DNA of 64,000 bases from JAIXWP01 sp041391745 (GTDB lineage: Bacteria; Bacteroidota; Bacteroidia; Flavobacteriales_D; Sanyastnellaceae): contig JAWKNK010000006.1 in assembly GCA_041391745.1 (NCBI GenBank), positions 1 through 64,000 on the forward strand, given 5' to 3'. The notes beneath the pieces were generated by a model. It worked only from the letters and a program-made list of their open reading frames with translations, was not told the DNA's origin and did no database searches. Of the stretch, positions 16,179 through 24,849 are shown in pieces. Numbering within the stretch: the stretch's first letter is position 1; each line of letters opens with the position of its first letter. Made by a program: the position numbers and the translations under genes.

Positions 16179-17641
16179 CTTTCTGGATATTTTTCGGGTT
16201 GTTTCTTTTAGGAACCAATTTTTCTTTTGGTCAAGGCGAACAAATCTCTAATCAGAGGTGGTATAATAATCAACTGGAACGCTTTGATAACGGGGTGTCT
16301 AACATACATTACGGCGTGAAACCGATCAATCGTTCGGTAGTGCCGGATAGCACTTTGCAATTTTTGTACAAGGACAATGCAAAGTACTACTATGATCTTG
16401 GTCGTTTTTTGATGCGTGATCACTTGCTCGAAATTAAGGGAGAAGATTATCGTTTTTCTTTGGATCCTCTGGGGGAGTTTACATACGGGATCAATAAGGT
16501 CCCTGCCTTTCCGAATTATGGTGATTATTACGTCAATAATAGAGGTCTTTTATTGAAAGGTGAGATTGGCAAACACTTTTCATTTCATTCAGGATTTTAT
16601 GAAATTCAGCGCTTGCCCATCTTTTATCAAGAAGGGTACATTGACTCAATTGGAGTTTATCCAGGATTAGGTCGTGTAAAATCATTCAAGAGCAATGGCT
16701 TCGACCATAGCATGAGTTTTGGAAGATTGTCATACAATGTCAATGATCATCTTTTGCTTGAAATGGGCAATGATCGCTTATTTGTTGGACATGGATACAG
16801 AAGCCTCCTACTTACAGATGGTACTTTTAACTATCCATTTTTAAGAGGTGTGTTGAGGTTGTTTGATGGGAAATTGGAATATTCTAGCACGTTTGCTGTT
16901 CTACAATCTTTGGTAAGGTTACCAAAAGGAGAAGTTCCTGAGTCTCTTTTCAAAAGAAAAAATGCGACTTTCAATTACCTCAGCTTTAAGCCGTCCAAGT
17001 GGTTAGAGCTAGGACTTTTCGAGGGAGTAATTTGGAGAAGAGTTTCTGATTCAACAATAGTCAAATTGCCATGGAATGCTTATATTCCTATGATAGGGTT
17101 GAACACAGGAGTTGAAGGATGGAGCAGCACCCATAATGCCTATTCAGGGCTGAATGTGAGAATTTCACCTTTCAAGAAATTGTCAGTTTATGGGCAGTTG
17201 CTAATGAATGGGACCAACTCAGACCAATTTGGATATCAAGCCGGCATCAAATGGCTGAATGCGGGATTGAAAAATCTTGATGTTCAAGTGGAATGGAATC
17301 AAACGGGTGACAATGCATACACGGGCAACCTGTTTTTAGAGAGAATTAGTCACTACAATCAATATTTGGGTTTGCCGCGAGGAAATGGAGTGCAAGAATT
17401 GGTTTTTATTCTTGATTATCAGTACAAGCGATTGATTGCTTCTGCCAAGTACAACACCATGAGTCAGAATGGAGTTTCGCACGATTTAAATCAATTTGAA
17501 GCAGAGGCGGGAATTCGAATGAACATGAAAACAAATCTTCAACTCCTTGTGGGCTATATCAATAGAGATTACCAGTACAAGTCGCAGGTGTTTTATGTCA
17601 CATTTAGAACGAATATTCACAATAGGTACTTTGATTTTTAG
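16166..17641 (+). CDS. RemB/Wzi-like outer-membrane barrel protein
   Basis: 491 residues. A signal peptide (about 1-22, ending NFSFGQ) precedes a large barrel. The central region NVNDHLLLEMGNDRLFVGHGYRSLLL matches the conserved G(N)xxxxxGxGYRSLxLSD core of the capsule-assembly Wzi/RemB group, followed by long alternating strands to the C-terminal VTFRTNIHNRYFDF. RemB in Flavobacterium has been linked to gliding; Wzi binds surface polysaccharide. Its position between GDP-fucose synthase and a WecA-like transferase favours a polysaccharide role. A second member lies at 49.6 kb. Confidence 0.68.
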   Translation: MIIRSFWIFFGLFLLGTNFSFGQGEQISNQRWYNNQLERFDNGVSNIHYGVKPINRSVVPDSTLQFLYKDNAKYYYDLGRFLMRDHLLEIKGEDYRFSLDPLGEFTYGINKVPAFPNYGDYYVNNRGLLLKGEIGKHFSFHSGFYEIQRLPIFYQEGYIDSIGVYPGLGRVKSFKSNGFDHSMSFGRLSYNVNDHLLLEMGNDRLFVGHGYRSLLLTDGTFNYPFLRGVLRLFDGKLEYSSTFAVLQSLVRLPKGEVPESLFKRKNATFNYLSFKPSKWLELGLFEGVIWRRVSDSTIVKLPWNAYIPMIGLNTGVEGWSSTHNAYSGLNVRISPFKKLSVYGQLLMNGTNSDQFGYQAGIKWLNAGLKNLDVQVEWNQTGDNAYTGNLFLERISHYNQYLGLPRGNGVQELVFILDYQYKRLIASAKYNTMSQNGVSHDLNQFEAEAGIRMNMKTNLQLLVGYINRDYQYKSQVFYVTFRTNIHNRYFDF

Positions 17642-17649
17642 TAGCTTTG
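17642..17649 (+). promoter_or_regulatory. TAGCTTTG -7 box upstream of the WecA-like gene
   Basis: A perfect TAnnTTTG immediately after the previous stop codon, 40 bases before GTG 17690. Confidence 0.5.
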
Positions 17650-17689
17650 TGTAGCCTTAACAAAGTCAAATTATCTTAATTCATAAGTT

Positions 17690-18790
17690 GTGCAGGAGAT
17701 TGTATTGGCCTTTTTTACAGCTCTTTTTATGGTGTTGGTAGCAACGCCCGCTTTGATTAAAGTGGCCAAGCTGAAGCATCTTGTAGATGAGCCTGGTGAA
17801 GCACGAAAGCTTCACAGAAGAAGTGTTCCAACCTTGGGTGGAATCATGATTTTCGCAGGCACAATTATCAGCTACTGCTTATGGTTTCCTTCACGGGCTT
17901 CTTGGAAATTGGGAAGCAACTATGATCCACTCACTGCACTAAGTGAATTCAAGTATGTGCTTGCTTCGATGTTCATCCTATTCTTCTTGGGATTGAAAGA
18001 CGATATTATTGGAGTGAGTCCTTCAAAGAAGTTACTCATACATATGATTGTAGGAGTAATTCTGGTTTTCATGGCGGATATTCGACTTACACAATTTTGG
18101 GGATTGCTTGGGGTAGATGATTTGCCTTATTCGGTAAGCGTTATTATCTCTATGTTCATCTATGTAGTCATTGTGAATGCTATCAATTTGATTGATGGAG
18201 TGGATGGACTCGCGGCTGGAACAGGCTTTATAGCGAGTATCGCATTTACCTATTGGTTTTATAAAACGGGAGATATGCCGTTGGCTTTATTAGCTATTGG
18301 TCTTGGAGGATCGTTGATGGGATTTTTGTTTTTCAATTGGCAACCCGCAAAACTTTTCATGGGAGATTCAGGCTCGTTGATCATTGGAGTGGTGATGTTT
18401 GTGCTAGTGATGAAGATGATCGAATTTCCTCCTTATCGCTTGTCAGCGGCCATGAGTGATGTGTCAAAGCCCGTGCTTGCTATGGCAATATTGGCGTACC
18501 CGTTGATAGATACGTTACGTGTTTTTATCATTAGAACGAGCAAAGGGCGATCGCCATTCAGCGCAGATAAAAACCACATTCATCACCGATTATTAGCATT
18601 GGGATTAACACATCGCCAAGTGTGTATCACCCTTTATTTGTATACCATTTTCATTATCGGTCTTACATTTTTAATGCCTGCGCGCACCCCGAATGTATCA
18701 TTCTTGATCGTGGGTTCGTTGGCAGTACTTCTGGCCAATAGTATTTTTTGGTTCGGCCCTAAAAAAGAAAAGGCTCCGAAAGGAGCCTGA
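17690..18790 (+). CDS. Undecaprenyl-phosphate N-acetylhexosamine-1-phosphate transferase (WecA/TagO family)
   Basis: 366 residues with about ten membrane helices. It transfers a sugar 1-phosphate from UDP-HexNAc to undecaprenyl phosphate, the first membrane step of O-antigen or wall-glycan synthesis. Motifs: KLHRRSVPTLGGI near residue 40, FLGLKDDIIG (Mg-binding DD), NAINLIDGVDGLAAG, FMGDSGSL, and the cytoplasmic KNHIHHRLLALGLTHRQ loop. This last loop distinguishes it from MraY. It starts with GTG, with no closer ATG. The end of the gene contains the intrinsic terminator of the convergent regulator. It fits the neighbouring glycan genes. Confidence 0.92.
   Translation: MQEIVLAFFTALFMVLVATPALIKVAKLKHLVDEPGEARKLHRRSVPTLGGIMIFAGTIISYCLWFPSRASWKLGSNYDPLTALSEFKYVLASMFILFFLGLKDDIIGVSPSKKLLIHMIVGVILVFMADIRLTQFWGLLGVDDLPYSVSVIISMFIYVVIVNAINLIDGVDGLAAGTGFIASIAFTYWFYKTGDMPLALLAIGLGGSLMGFLFFNWQPAKLFMGDSGSLIIGVVMFVLVMKMIEFPPYRLSAAMSDVSKPVLAMAILAYPLIDTLRVFIIRTSKGRSPFSADKNHIHHRLLALGLTHRQVCITLYLYTIFIIGLTFLMPARTPNVSFLIVGSLAVLLANSIFWFGPKKEKAPKGA
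18771..18788 (-). terminator. Intrinsic terminator of the sigma-54 activator gene
   Basis: Hairpin AGGCTCC-GAAA-GGAGCCT, followed on the minus strand by a T-rich tract (CTTTTCTTTTTTA when read out). It lies within the last codons of the convergent WecA-like gene. Confidence 0.8.
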
Positions 18791-18796
18791 TAAACT

Positions 18797-19969
18797 TTAG
18801 TTGAAATTGGGAGTGGCGTAGGCCTTCACCGATTTTTCATCTATATTTTTGGGTGAAAGAATGATCAATCTTTCCATTACGTTTCTGAACTCTCGGATAT
18901 TACCTGTCCAGTCTAACTCTTGTAAAGCTTTGATTGCACCCGGTGTTATTTCCTTCATTGGTTGACCGTAGTCGTCTGCAATTTGTTGTAGAAAGTAATC
19001 TGCTAAAAGAGGAATATCATCTTTTCTTTCGTTCAAAGAAGGAACGCGAATTACAATTACAGAAAGTCGGTGGTACAAGTCTTCTCTAAAGTTTCCTGCT
19101 GCAATTTCTTTTTTCAAATCTTTGTTTGTAGCAGCAAATACGCGCACATTCACTTTAAAGTCTTTGTCACCGCCTACTCGAGTGATTTTACTTTCTTGCA
19201 ATGCTCTCAAAACCTTTGCTTGAGCAGACATTGACATGTCACCGATTTCATCTAGAAAAAGTGTTCCTCCATCTGCCAATTCGAATTTACCTTGGCGTGT
19301 TTTGATGGCACTCGTGAAAGCGCCCTTTTCATGTCCAAAAAGTTCACTTTCTATAAGCTCTGTTGGAATCGCGGCACAGTTTACTTCTATAAATGCCCCA
19401 CCCGCACGTTCACTTTTTTCATGAAGTTGGCGAGCTACTAATTCTTTACCACTACCATTTCCACCTGTGATCAAAACCCTTGCTTCCGTAGGTGCTACAG
19501 TATCAATCATGCTTTTGATTTCAGTGATGGCTTTGCTCTCTCCAACGATGTTGGCGCCAAGTGTTTTGTTTACTTTTTTACGAAGCGTTTTGGTTTCTTT
19601 TACCAATTCGTTTTGATTGCTAGCGTTGCGAACAGTAACCAATACGCGATTTAAATCAAGTGGCTTTTGAATGAAATCATAAGCACCTTTTTTCAATGCT
19701 TCAACAGCTGTCTCAATTGTGCCATGACCAGTGATAATTACCACTGGAGATTCAATGCCTTTTTCTTTCATTTTTTCTAAAACCTCAATGCCATCCATTT
19801 TGGGCATTTTGATATCACAAAAAATCAAATCAAAATTTTCTTTTTCGGCAAGTTTCAATCCAACGGCTCCGTCTTCGGCTTCCGAAACTTCATAAGACTC
19901 ATATTCCAGGATTTCTTTTAAAGCCCCTCTGATGGCTGCTTCGTCGTCGATAATGAGAATTTTAGGCAT
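18797..19969 (-). CDS. Sigma-54-dependent response regulator lacking a DNA-binding domain
   Basis: 390 residues: a receiver domain (about 1-120, acidic pocket IIDDEAA, phospho-acceptor Asp in IFCDIKMP, Lys in FIQKPL), then an AAA+ domain (about 145-375) with Walker A ITGGNGSGKE, the sigma-54 contact loop GAFTSA (classical GAFTGA with G changed to S), Walker B LFLDEIGD, and the R-finger region REDLYHRLSVI. The protein stops right after the AAA+ lid, so the C-terminal Fis-type helix-turn-helix of NtrC is absent. It therefore probably activates sigma-54 RNA polymerase from solution. No cognate kinase is adjacent. Confidence 0.9.
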   Translation of the reverse strand: MPKILIIDDEAAIRGALKEILEYESYEVSEAEDGAVGLKLAEKENFDLIFCDIKMPKMDGIEVLEKMKEKGIESPVVIITGHGTIETAVEALKKGAYDFIQKPLDLNRVLVTVRNASNQNELVKETKTLRKKVNKTLGANIVGESKAITEIKSMIDTVAPTEARVLITGGNGSGKELVARQLHEKSERAGGAFIEVNCAAIPTELIESELFGHEKGAFTSAIKTRQGKFELADGGTLFLDEIGDMSMSAQAKVLRALQESKITRVGGDKDFKVNVRVFAATNKDLKKEIAAGNFREDLYHRLSVIVIRVPSLNERKDDIPLLADYFLQQIADDYGQPMKEITPGAIKALQELDWTGNIREFRNVMERLIILSPKNIDEKSVKAYATPNFN

Positions 19970-20100
19970 ATTTTTTTTTCGCTTGAATAGTCAATTATTA
20001 TTCCAAATGATGGACGAAGGTAATTATTAAAAGCATGAAAAATTGCTAACAAATAGAACTTATGGGGAATTAAGTCATTTTAAAGATTTAATTTCGCGTA

Positions 20101-22464
20101 GTGAATACGAATCTTTTAGAACAATTGAATGAAGCCCAACGTGCTGCTGCAGCACATATCGACGGGGCGATGATGGTGATAGCTGGTGCAGGTTCAGGCA
20201 AAACACGCGTGTTGTCTTACAGAATCGCGTATCTCATTCAAAATGGAGTAGATCCTTTTAATATTCTTGCGTTGACCTTTACCAATAAAGCCGCTCGCGA
20301 GATGAAAGAGCGTATTGGTAAGTTGGTGGGAGAGCATGAAGCGAAGAACATTTGGATGGGAACGTTTCACTCCATTTTCGCTAGAATTTTGAGAATTGAA
20401 TGCGAAAAGATTAATTACCCTAGAGACTTTACTATTTACGATACAACGGATTCGAAAAGCCTTGTAAAAGACATTATTAAAGAACTAGGATTGGATGATA
20501 AAATCTACAAACCTGGTGTAGTTTACAACAGAATTAGCAGTTGCAAAAACAACTTGATTTCTCCTCGAGATTATTTAGAGAATATTGACTTAGTTTCTGA
20601 AGATCGTCAAACAGGAAAACCAAGGATGCAAGAGATTTACGCAAAATACGATTTGAGATTATTTAAGTCGGGTGCGATGGACTTCGATGATTTGTTGTTC
20701 AAAACGAATGTACTTCTCAGAGATTTTCCTGATGTGTTGCATCGCTATCAGCACAAGTTTCATTACATATTGGTAGACGAGTATCAAGATACCAACTTCG
20801 CGCAGTATTTGATCGTGAAGCAACTTGGAGCAATGAATGAAAACGTTTGTGTGGTGGGGGATGATGCGCAAAGTATCTATGCTTTCCGTGGGGCAAACAT
20901 TCAGAATATTTTGAATTTTAGAAGGGACTATCCTGATTTTACAATGTACAAGCTGGAACAAAATTACAGAAGTACAAAAGTGATTGTGGAAGCTGCGAAT
21001 AGTATCATTTCAAAGAATAAAGATCAAATCAAGAAGAAGGTTTGGACGAGCAATGAGCAAGGTGATTTGATCAAAGTTCACAAGGCAGCCACCGACAATG
21101 ACGAGGGCAGTTTTGTGGCCAACCAAATTTTTGTAACAAGACAGGAGAGTGGTGCTCATTTTTATGATTTTGCTATTCTTTATCGCACCAACGCGCAAAG
21201 CCGTGCATTTGAAGAAGCATTAAGAAAGCTCAATATTCCTTACAAGATTTATGGAGGCTTGAGTTTCTATCAAAGAAAGGAAATCAAAGATCTCTTAGCA
21301 TATTTTCGATTAACATGCAATCCGAATGACGAAGAGGCTCTGAAGCGTGTCATCAATTATCCAACTCGCGGTATCGGAAAAACGACATTGGATAGATTGG
21401 TTGTCGGCGCTGCGGAAAGAGAAATCAGTATTTGGGACATGATTGGAAGGGCTGCCGAAGTTGGAGTGAATGGAGCGTCGTTAAACAAGATCATGACTTT
21501 TGTTACCATGATTAAGAGTTTCCAAGTGGAACTTAATTTGAAGAATGCGTACGATTTAGGACATCATATCGCGAGTCATTGTGGCTTGCTAAAAGAACTT
21601 TATTCGGATCGCACTCCAGAAGGTGTGGCACGTTACGACAACGTTCAAGAATTGTTGAATGGTATGAAGGAATTCTCAGATCGAAAAGAGAGAGAAACCC
21701 CTGAAGCATTGGCTTCGTTGAGTGATTTTTTGATCGACGTTGCATTGCTAACCGATGCAGATAGTGATGATCCAAACGATAAGGACAAAGTAAGTATGAT
21801 GACCATTCACGGTTCGAAAGGACTTGAGTTTCCTTACGTGAATATTGTTGGATTGGAAGAAAATTTGTTTCCATCTCAGTTGTCATTAAATAGCAGAGAA
21901 GAGATGGAGGAGGAGCGAAGATTATTTTACGTAGCCGTAACTCGCGCCGAAAAAAGAGCAACATTAAGTTATGCCTTGAGTCGATACCGATGGGGGCAAT
22001 TGAGCTATTGCGAACCTTCGCGTTTCATCGAAGAAATTGATGCACAGTTTTTACAATTACCAGCTGCTGAGCGCCAGCGTCCTGCGCCAAAGGCAATAGA
22101 TTTTGCTGCTGAAAGAATGGGGTTTGGTAGATCTGGAGGTTCGGGATCAGGGCAGCCTCAATCTAGCGCTCCAAAACCTCGTGGATTGTTTGATACAGGA
22201 AATGATATTGGAAAACCGACCGCTCCACCACCAAACTTTAAAAAAGTGGCAAGTGCGGCTTCCGCAAGTGCTTCTGTGAGTGATGGACCATCAGCTACAG
22301 CCGAGGAAATTCAGCCAGGAGTTGAGGTAATGCACGAGAAGTTTGGAAAAGGTAAAGTGCTGACGGTTGAAGGAAATGCTCCAGATATTAAGGCAACCAT
22401 ATTCTTTCCTTCTGCAGGACAAAAGCAGTTGCTGCTCAAGTTTGCTAAGTTGAAGTTGGTGTAA
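20101..22464 (+). CDS. uvrD: UvrD/PcrA-type superfamily 1 DNA helicase
   Basis: 787 residues. A 3'-5' ATP-driven helicase for nucleotide-excision and mismatch repair. SF1 motifs in order: LNEAQRAAA (Q motif), AGAGSGKTRVL (Walker A), LTFTNKAAREMKERI, DFDDLL, LVDEYQDTN (Walker B), VVGDDAQSIYAFRGA, LEQNYRS, MTIHGSKGLEFPYV and FYVAVTRAEK. The final ~60 residues (PGVEVMHEKFGKGKVLTVEG) form the PcrA/UvrD C-terminal Tudor-like domain that can contact RNA polymerase. GTG is the start; a TAATTTCG box, one mismatch from TAnnTTTG, ends six bases upstream. Confidence 0.96.
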   Translation: MNTNLLEQLNEAQRAAAAHIDGAMMVIAGAGSGKTRVLSYRIAYLIQNGVDPFNILALTFTNKAAREMKERIGKLVGEHEAKNIWMGTFHSIFARILRIECEKINYPRDFTIYDTTDSKSLVKDIIKELGLDDKIYKPGVVYNRISSCKNNLISPRDYLENIDLVSEDRQTGKPRMQEIYAKYDLRLFKSGAMDFDDLLFKTNVLLRDFPDVLHRYQHKFHYILVDEYQDTNFAQYLIVKQLGAMNENVCVVGDDAQSIYAFRGANIQNILNFRRDYPDFTMYKLEQNYRSTKVIVEAANSIISKNKDQIKKKVWTSNEQGDLIKVHKAATDNDEGSFVANQIFVTRQESGAHFYDFAILYRTNAQSRAFEEALRKLNIPYKIYGGLSFYQRKEIKDLLAYFRLTCNPNDEEALKRVINYPTRGIGKTTLDRLVVGAAEREISIWDMIGRAAEVGVNGASLNKIMTFVTMIKSFQVELNLKNAYDLGHHIASHCGLLKELYSDRTPEGVARYDNVQELLNGMKEFSDRKERETPEALASLSDFLIDVALLTDADSDDPNDKDKVSMMTIHGSKGLEFPYVNIVGLEENLFPSQLSLNSREEMEEERRLFYVAVTRAEKRATLSYALSRYRWGQLSYCEPSRFIEEIDAQFLQLPAAERQRPAPKAIDFAAERMGFGRSGGSGSGQPQSSAPKPRGLFDTGNDIGKPTAPPPNFKKVASAASASASVSDGPSATAEEIQPGVEVMHEKFGKGKVLTVEGNAPDIKATIFFPSAGQKQLLLKFAKLKLV

Positions 22465-22483
22465 CATTTTACGGTCATTTGTG

Positions 22484-22527
22484 TATATTTGCCCTGAGCT
22501 TAGAATTTCATTAGTCTGTAAGCTCAG
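22484..22527 (+). promoter_or_regulatory. TATATTTG -7 box and 5' stem-loop ahead of DUF4290 gene
   Basis: A perfect TATATTTG (22484-22491) is followed at once by a 9-bp inverted repeat, CTGAGCTTA (22494-22502) and TAAGCTCAG (22519-22527), around a 16-base loop. There is no T-run after it, so it is unlikely to be a terminator. It would form at the very 5' end of the mRNA. Confidence 0.5.
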
Positions 22528-22551
22528 CTTCTAATTACATTTTATACTCCT

Positions 22552-23229
22552 ATGTCGGAGACAGTTAGCAAAGAATTAAACTTCCAGCCTTACAACAGTA
22601 ATCGCCCGGATTTGATTATTCCGGAATACGGAAGAAACATACAGAAAATGGTGGAATACGCCATGACCATTGATGATCGTGAAGAGCGCAATCGTTGCGT
22701 TCGCGCCATTCTCAGTGTTATGGGCCAATTATTCCCATATCTGCGTGATATCGAGGATTTCAATCATAAACTTTGGGACCATTTATATATCATGTCTGAT
22801 TTTAAATTGGACGTAGATAGCAATTATCCTGTTCCCAATGCAGAAGAGCTCGATACTCCTCCTCAGCGCATGTCTTACCCAAAAGGGGATGTTCGTTTTG
22901 GTCACTACGGCCGATACGTAGAGCGCATGATCAACAAGTGTATGGCCATGGAGGAAGGAGAGGAGCGCAAAGCATTTTCAATGGCTATTGCCAATTTGAT
23001 GAAGCAAAACGCGCTGAACTGGAACAGAAGTTCTGTCACTGACGATGTTATATTGAAGGATTTATCCTACCTCAGCGGGGGAGCAATTAAATTGGAAGGA
23101 AACATCGAACTTCATGCAGTAAAAACTATTCAAGGAAATAAGTTTCAAGATTTCGAAAGTGACAATTTCAGAAAGGGCAATAAACACAAAAAGTTTCAGC
23201 CTAAGAAGAAATTCAAAAAACACAAATAG
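22552..23229 (+). CDS. DUF4290 protein
   Basis: 225 residues, soluble. The central region IIPEYGRNIQKMVEYAMTI, LRDIEDFNHKLWDHLYIMS and FKLDVDSNYPVP is the DUF4290 signature, conserved and largely restricted to Bacteroidota. It contains two similar halves around the phrases YGRNIQKMVEYA and YGRYVERMINKC, suggesting an internal duplication. The C-terminal ~25 residues are strongly basic (KHKKFQPKKKFKKHK), which would suit nucleic-acid binding. The function is unknown. Confidence 0.88.
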   Translation: MSETVSKELNFQPYNSNRPDLIIPEYGRNIQKMVEYAMTIDDREERNRCVRAILSVMGQLFPYLRDIEDFNHKLWDHLYIMSDFKLDVDSNYPVPNAEELDTPPQRMSYPKGDVRFGHYGRYVERMINKCMAMEEGEERKAFSMAIANLMKQNALNWNRSSVTDDVILKDLSYLSGGAIKLEGNIELHAVKTIQGNKFQDFESDNFRKGNKHKKFQPKKKFKKHK

Positions 23230-23235
23230 AAAAGC

Positions 23236-23793
23236 ATGAATACAATTGTAGATGGAATTCTACACATAACCGATTTTGAAGGTTATGATCACATGCTGTT
23301 TTTATTGGCCCTATCAGCACCCTTTGGAATAAAGGATATCAAGAAATTGCTTTTACTGATAACGGCATTCACCATAGGACATTCAATTACACTTATCCTT
23401 GCAGGTCTGCAGATAATTAGCTTTTCAAGCAATTTTGTTGAGTTAGTTATTTCGATTTCTATTGCTATAACGGCGTTGTTAAATTTTTTCGCGAAACCCG
23501 GCAAACTTTCACTTTTTCGATATGCTGTAGTCTTTGGTTTTGGATTAATTCACGGAATGGGTTTCTCAAGCTTTTTCAAGATGATGATTTCAGATAATGA
23601 AAATTACTTAGGCCAACTTCTGTTGTTTAACTTGGGAGTGGAGCTAGGTCAAATCATTATTTTAGGAGTAATCCTCTTGATTTCGATGTTAGCTTTGAAG
23701 TGGTTTAAAGTCAAATCAAAAATGTGGAACTTTGGAATCTCAATAGTGGCCTTGATTATTTCTGGCTATTTGATTTTTGAAAAAATTGGATAA
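23236..23793 (+). CDS. HupE/UreJ-family membrane protein
   Basis: 185 residues, five or six hydrophobic segments. DGILHITDFEGYDHMLFLLAL and TIGHSITLILAGL carry the His residues typical of the HupE/UreJ-2 family, and GFGLIHGMGFSSFFK a further conserved His. Members are proposed nickel or cobalt permeases or chaperones for metalloenzymes. No hydrogenase or urease is nearby, so the substrate is open. Six bases separate it from the DUF4290 stop. Confidence 0.85.
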   Translation: MNTIVDGILHITDFEGYDHMLFLLALSAPFGIKDIKKLLLLITAFTIGHSITLILAGLQIISFSSNFVELVISISIAITALLNFFAKPGKLSLFRYAVVFGFGLIHGMGFSSFFKMMISDNENYLGQLLLFNLGVELGQIIILGVILLISMLALKWFKVKSKMWNFGISIVALIISGYLIFEKIG

Positions 23794-23812
23794 CGCTTCG
23801 CCTTTTCACCAA

Positions 23813-23820
23813 TAACTTTG
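23813..23820 (+). promoter_or_regulatory. TAACTTTG -7 box of yidD
   Basis: A perfect TAnnTTTG with four bases before GTG 23825, so the transcript is probably leaderless. Confidence 0.6.
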
Positions 23821-23824
23821 CGTC

Positions 23825-24076
23825 GTGAGAAAGTTGCTGAATAAAGTATTCATTTTCCCAATTCGAATTTACCAGGCGCTGATATCTCCGCTTTTGGGAA
23901 GCAATTGCAGACACACTCCCACTTGCAGTCAATATGCCGTGGAGGCCATTAATGAATGGGGGCCTTTAAAAGGAATGTGGATGGGACTGAAAAGAATATC
24001 TAAGTGTCACCCCTGGGGAACGAGTGGATATGATCCTGTTCCGAAGAATGAAAAAATTAAAACCAAAATAAAATGA
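23825..24076 (+). CDS. yidD: Membrane protein insertion efficiency factor YidD
   Basis: 83 residues. Small amphipathic protein that helps YidC insert membrane proteins. An N-terminal helix (VFIFPIRIYQALISPLLG) is followed by the diagnostic CRHTPTCSQYAVEAINEWG and the KRISKCHPWGTSGYDPVP end. Starts with GTG. Its stop overlaps the following lipoprotein ATG (ATGA). The usual rnpA/yidC neighbours are absent, as is frequent in Bacteroidota. Confidence 0.95.
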   Translation: MRKLLNKVFIFPIRIYQALISPLLGSNCRHTPTCSQYAVEAINEWGPLKGMWMGLKRISKCHPWGTSGYDPVPKNEKIKTKIK

Positions 24077-24531
24077 AAACGACAACAAAGATTTTCGGCG
24101 TTCTTTTTTCTGTTGCAATGCTTGTAGCTTGCTCAGGTTCTGAAAGCGAAATGCTTAAGCAAGCGAGAACAATTCAAGAAGCAATGATGAAATCTAAGAG
24201 TGAATTGGACTCTTCACTTGCTGCAAGATTGAACGCGTACAGCGAGGAGGTGACTCTACTTTCTCAAGATGCGGAATTGGCAACAGATTCAGTTAAAATG
24301 GCGAATTACGATGAAATTAAATCAGCGTACAGTGATTTGGAAATGCTGAAGGCTGAGTTGAATGATTGGACAATGAATGTTAAGATGTTGCCTTCTGCTG
24401 AGGAAATTGCTGGTGGGGCTGAAAATCCTTTCGGTGGTGACATGAAGGATGAGGATATTTTAAAAGAAATTAAGGCCAGTCAGGAAAAATTCGAAGATTT
24501 GAAGTCTAGAATTGAAACAGAGATACAATAA
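24073..24531 (+). CDS. Lipoprotein with predicted coiled coil
   Basis: 152 residues. The signal peptide ends with lipobox MLVAC (Cys20). The rest is strongly helical and acidic, rich in E, K, S and L with heptad-like spacing, broken by a Gly-rich stretch GGAENPFGGD. No family was recognised; it resembles small helical lipoproteins of the outer membrane. Translationally coupled to yidD by a four-base overlap and followed by a strong terminator. Confidence 0.75.
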   Translation: MKTTTKIFGVLFSVAMLVACSGSESEMLKQARTIQEAMMKSKSELDSSLAARLNAYSEEVTLLSQDAELATDSVKMANYDEIKSAYSDLEMLKAELNDWTMNVKMLPSAEEIAGGAENPFGGDMKDEDILKEIKASQEKFEDLKSRIETEIQ

Positions 24532-24558
24532 ATGAGTGTTTTAACTCATTGAGAAAAA

Positions 24559-24580
24559 GGGAGCTATGCTCCCTTTTTTT
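24559..24580 (+). terminator. Rho-independent terminator of the yidD-lipoprotein unit
   Basis: Hairpin GGGAGC-TAT-GCTCCC with T7 after it and an A5 run before it, so it could also work on the other strand. Confidence 0.9.
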
Positions 24581-24669
24581 ATTTTTTTTAAATCAGTGAG
24601 TGTTCGAGAAATATACTTAGTTTTATACTGCCAGATTACGGCCACACTAATTTTCGCTACATTCTCCCG

Positions 24670-24745
24670 ATGGAACGCTTAAAGCTTATTTTGAATAAGT
24701 CTAGGATTGCCTATTTGGTAGGCAACCTAAACGGAGATATACAAT
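24670..24745 (+). pseudogene. 5' remnant of a PAS-domain sensor kinase gene, cut off by the IS end
   Basis: From ATG 24670 a frame reads MERLKLILNKSRIAYLVGNL and NGDIQF before entering the IS left end and stopping at TAA 24760. The string IAYLVGNLNGDIQF has the form of the first beta-hairpin of a PAS domain. The kinase body that resumes near 27190 lacks exactly this N-terminus, so this is probably its displaced start. A TAATTTTC box (one mismatch from TAnnTTTG) lies about 15 bases upstream. Between the two parts, about 40 codons of the PAS domain appear to be missing. Confidence 0.5.
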
Positions 24746-24759
24746 TCACTGGTGTCCGG
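24746..24759. repeat. Left terminal inverted repeat of the IS
   Basis: TCACTGGTGTCCGG, perfectly complementary to 26130-26143. Confidence 0.85.
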
Positions 24760-24849
24760 TAAAAAATGAAAAGAAGTCTTTTACCTTCTGTGGAGCCTGA
24801 TTTTGCTGAGTGGCATTTTATTTTGTGGAAAAGAACCTCCCCATATTTT

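Noticed and set aside
21533..21964. A 143-codon frame antisense to uvrD
   Set aside because: It lies across highly conserved helicase motifs of the sense gene and reads like a shadow frame.
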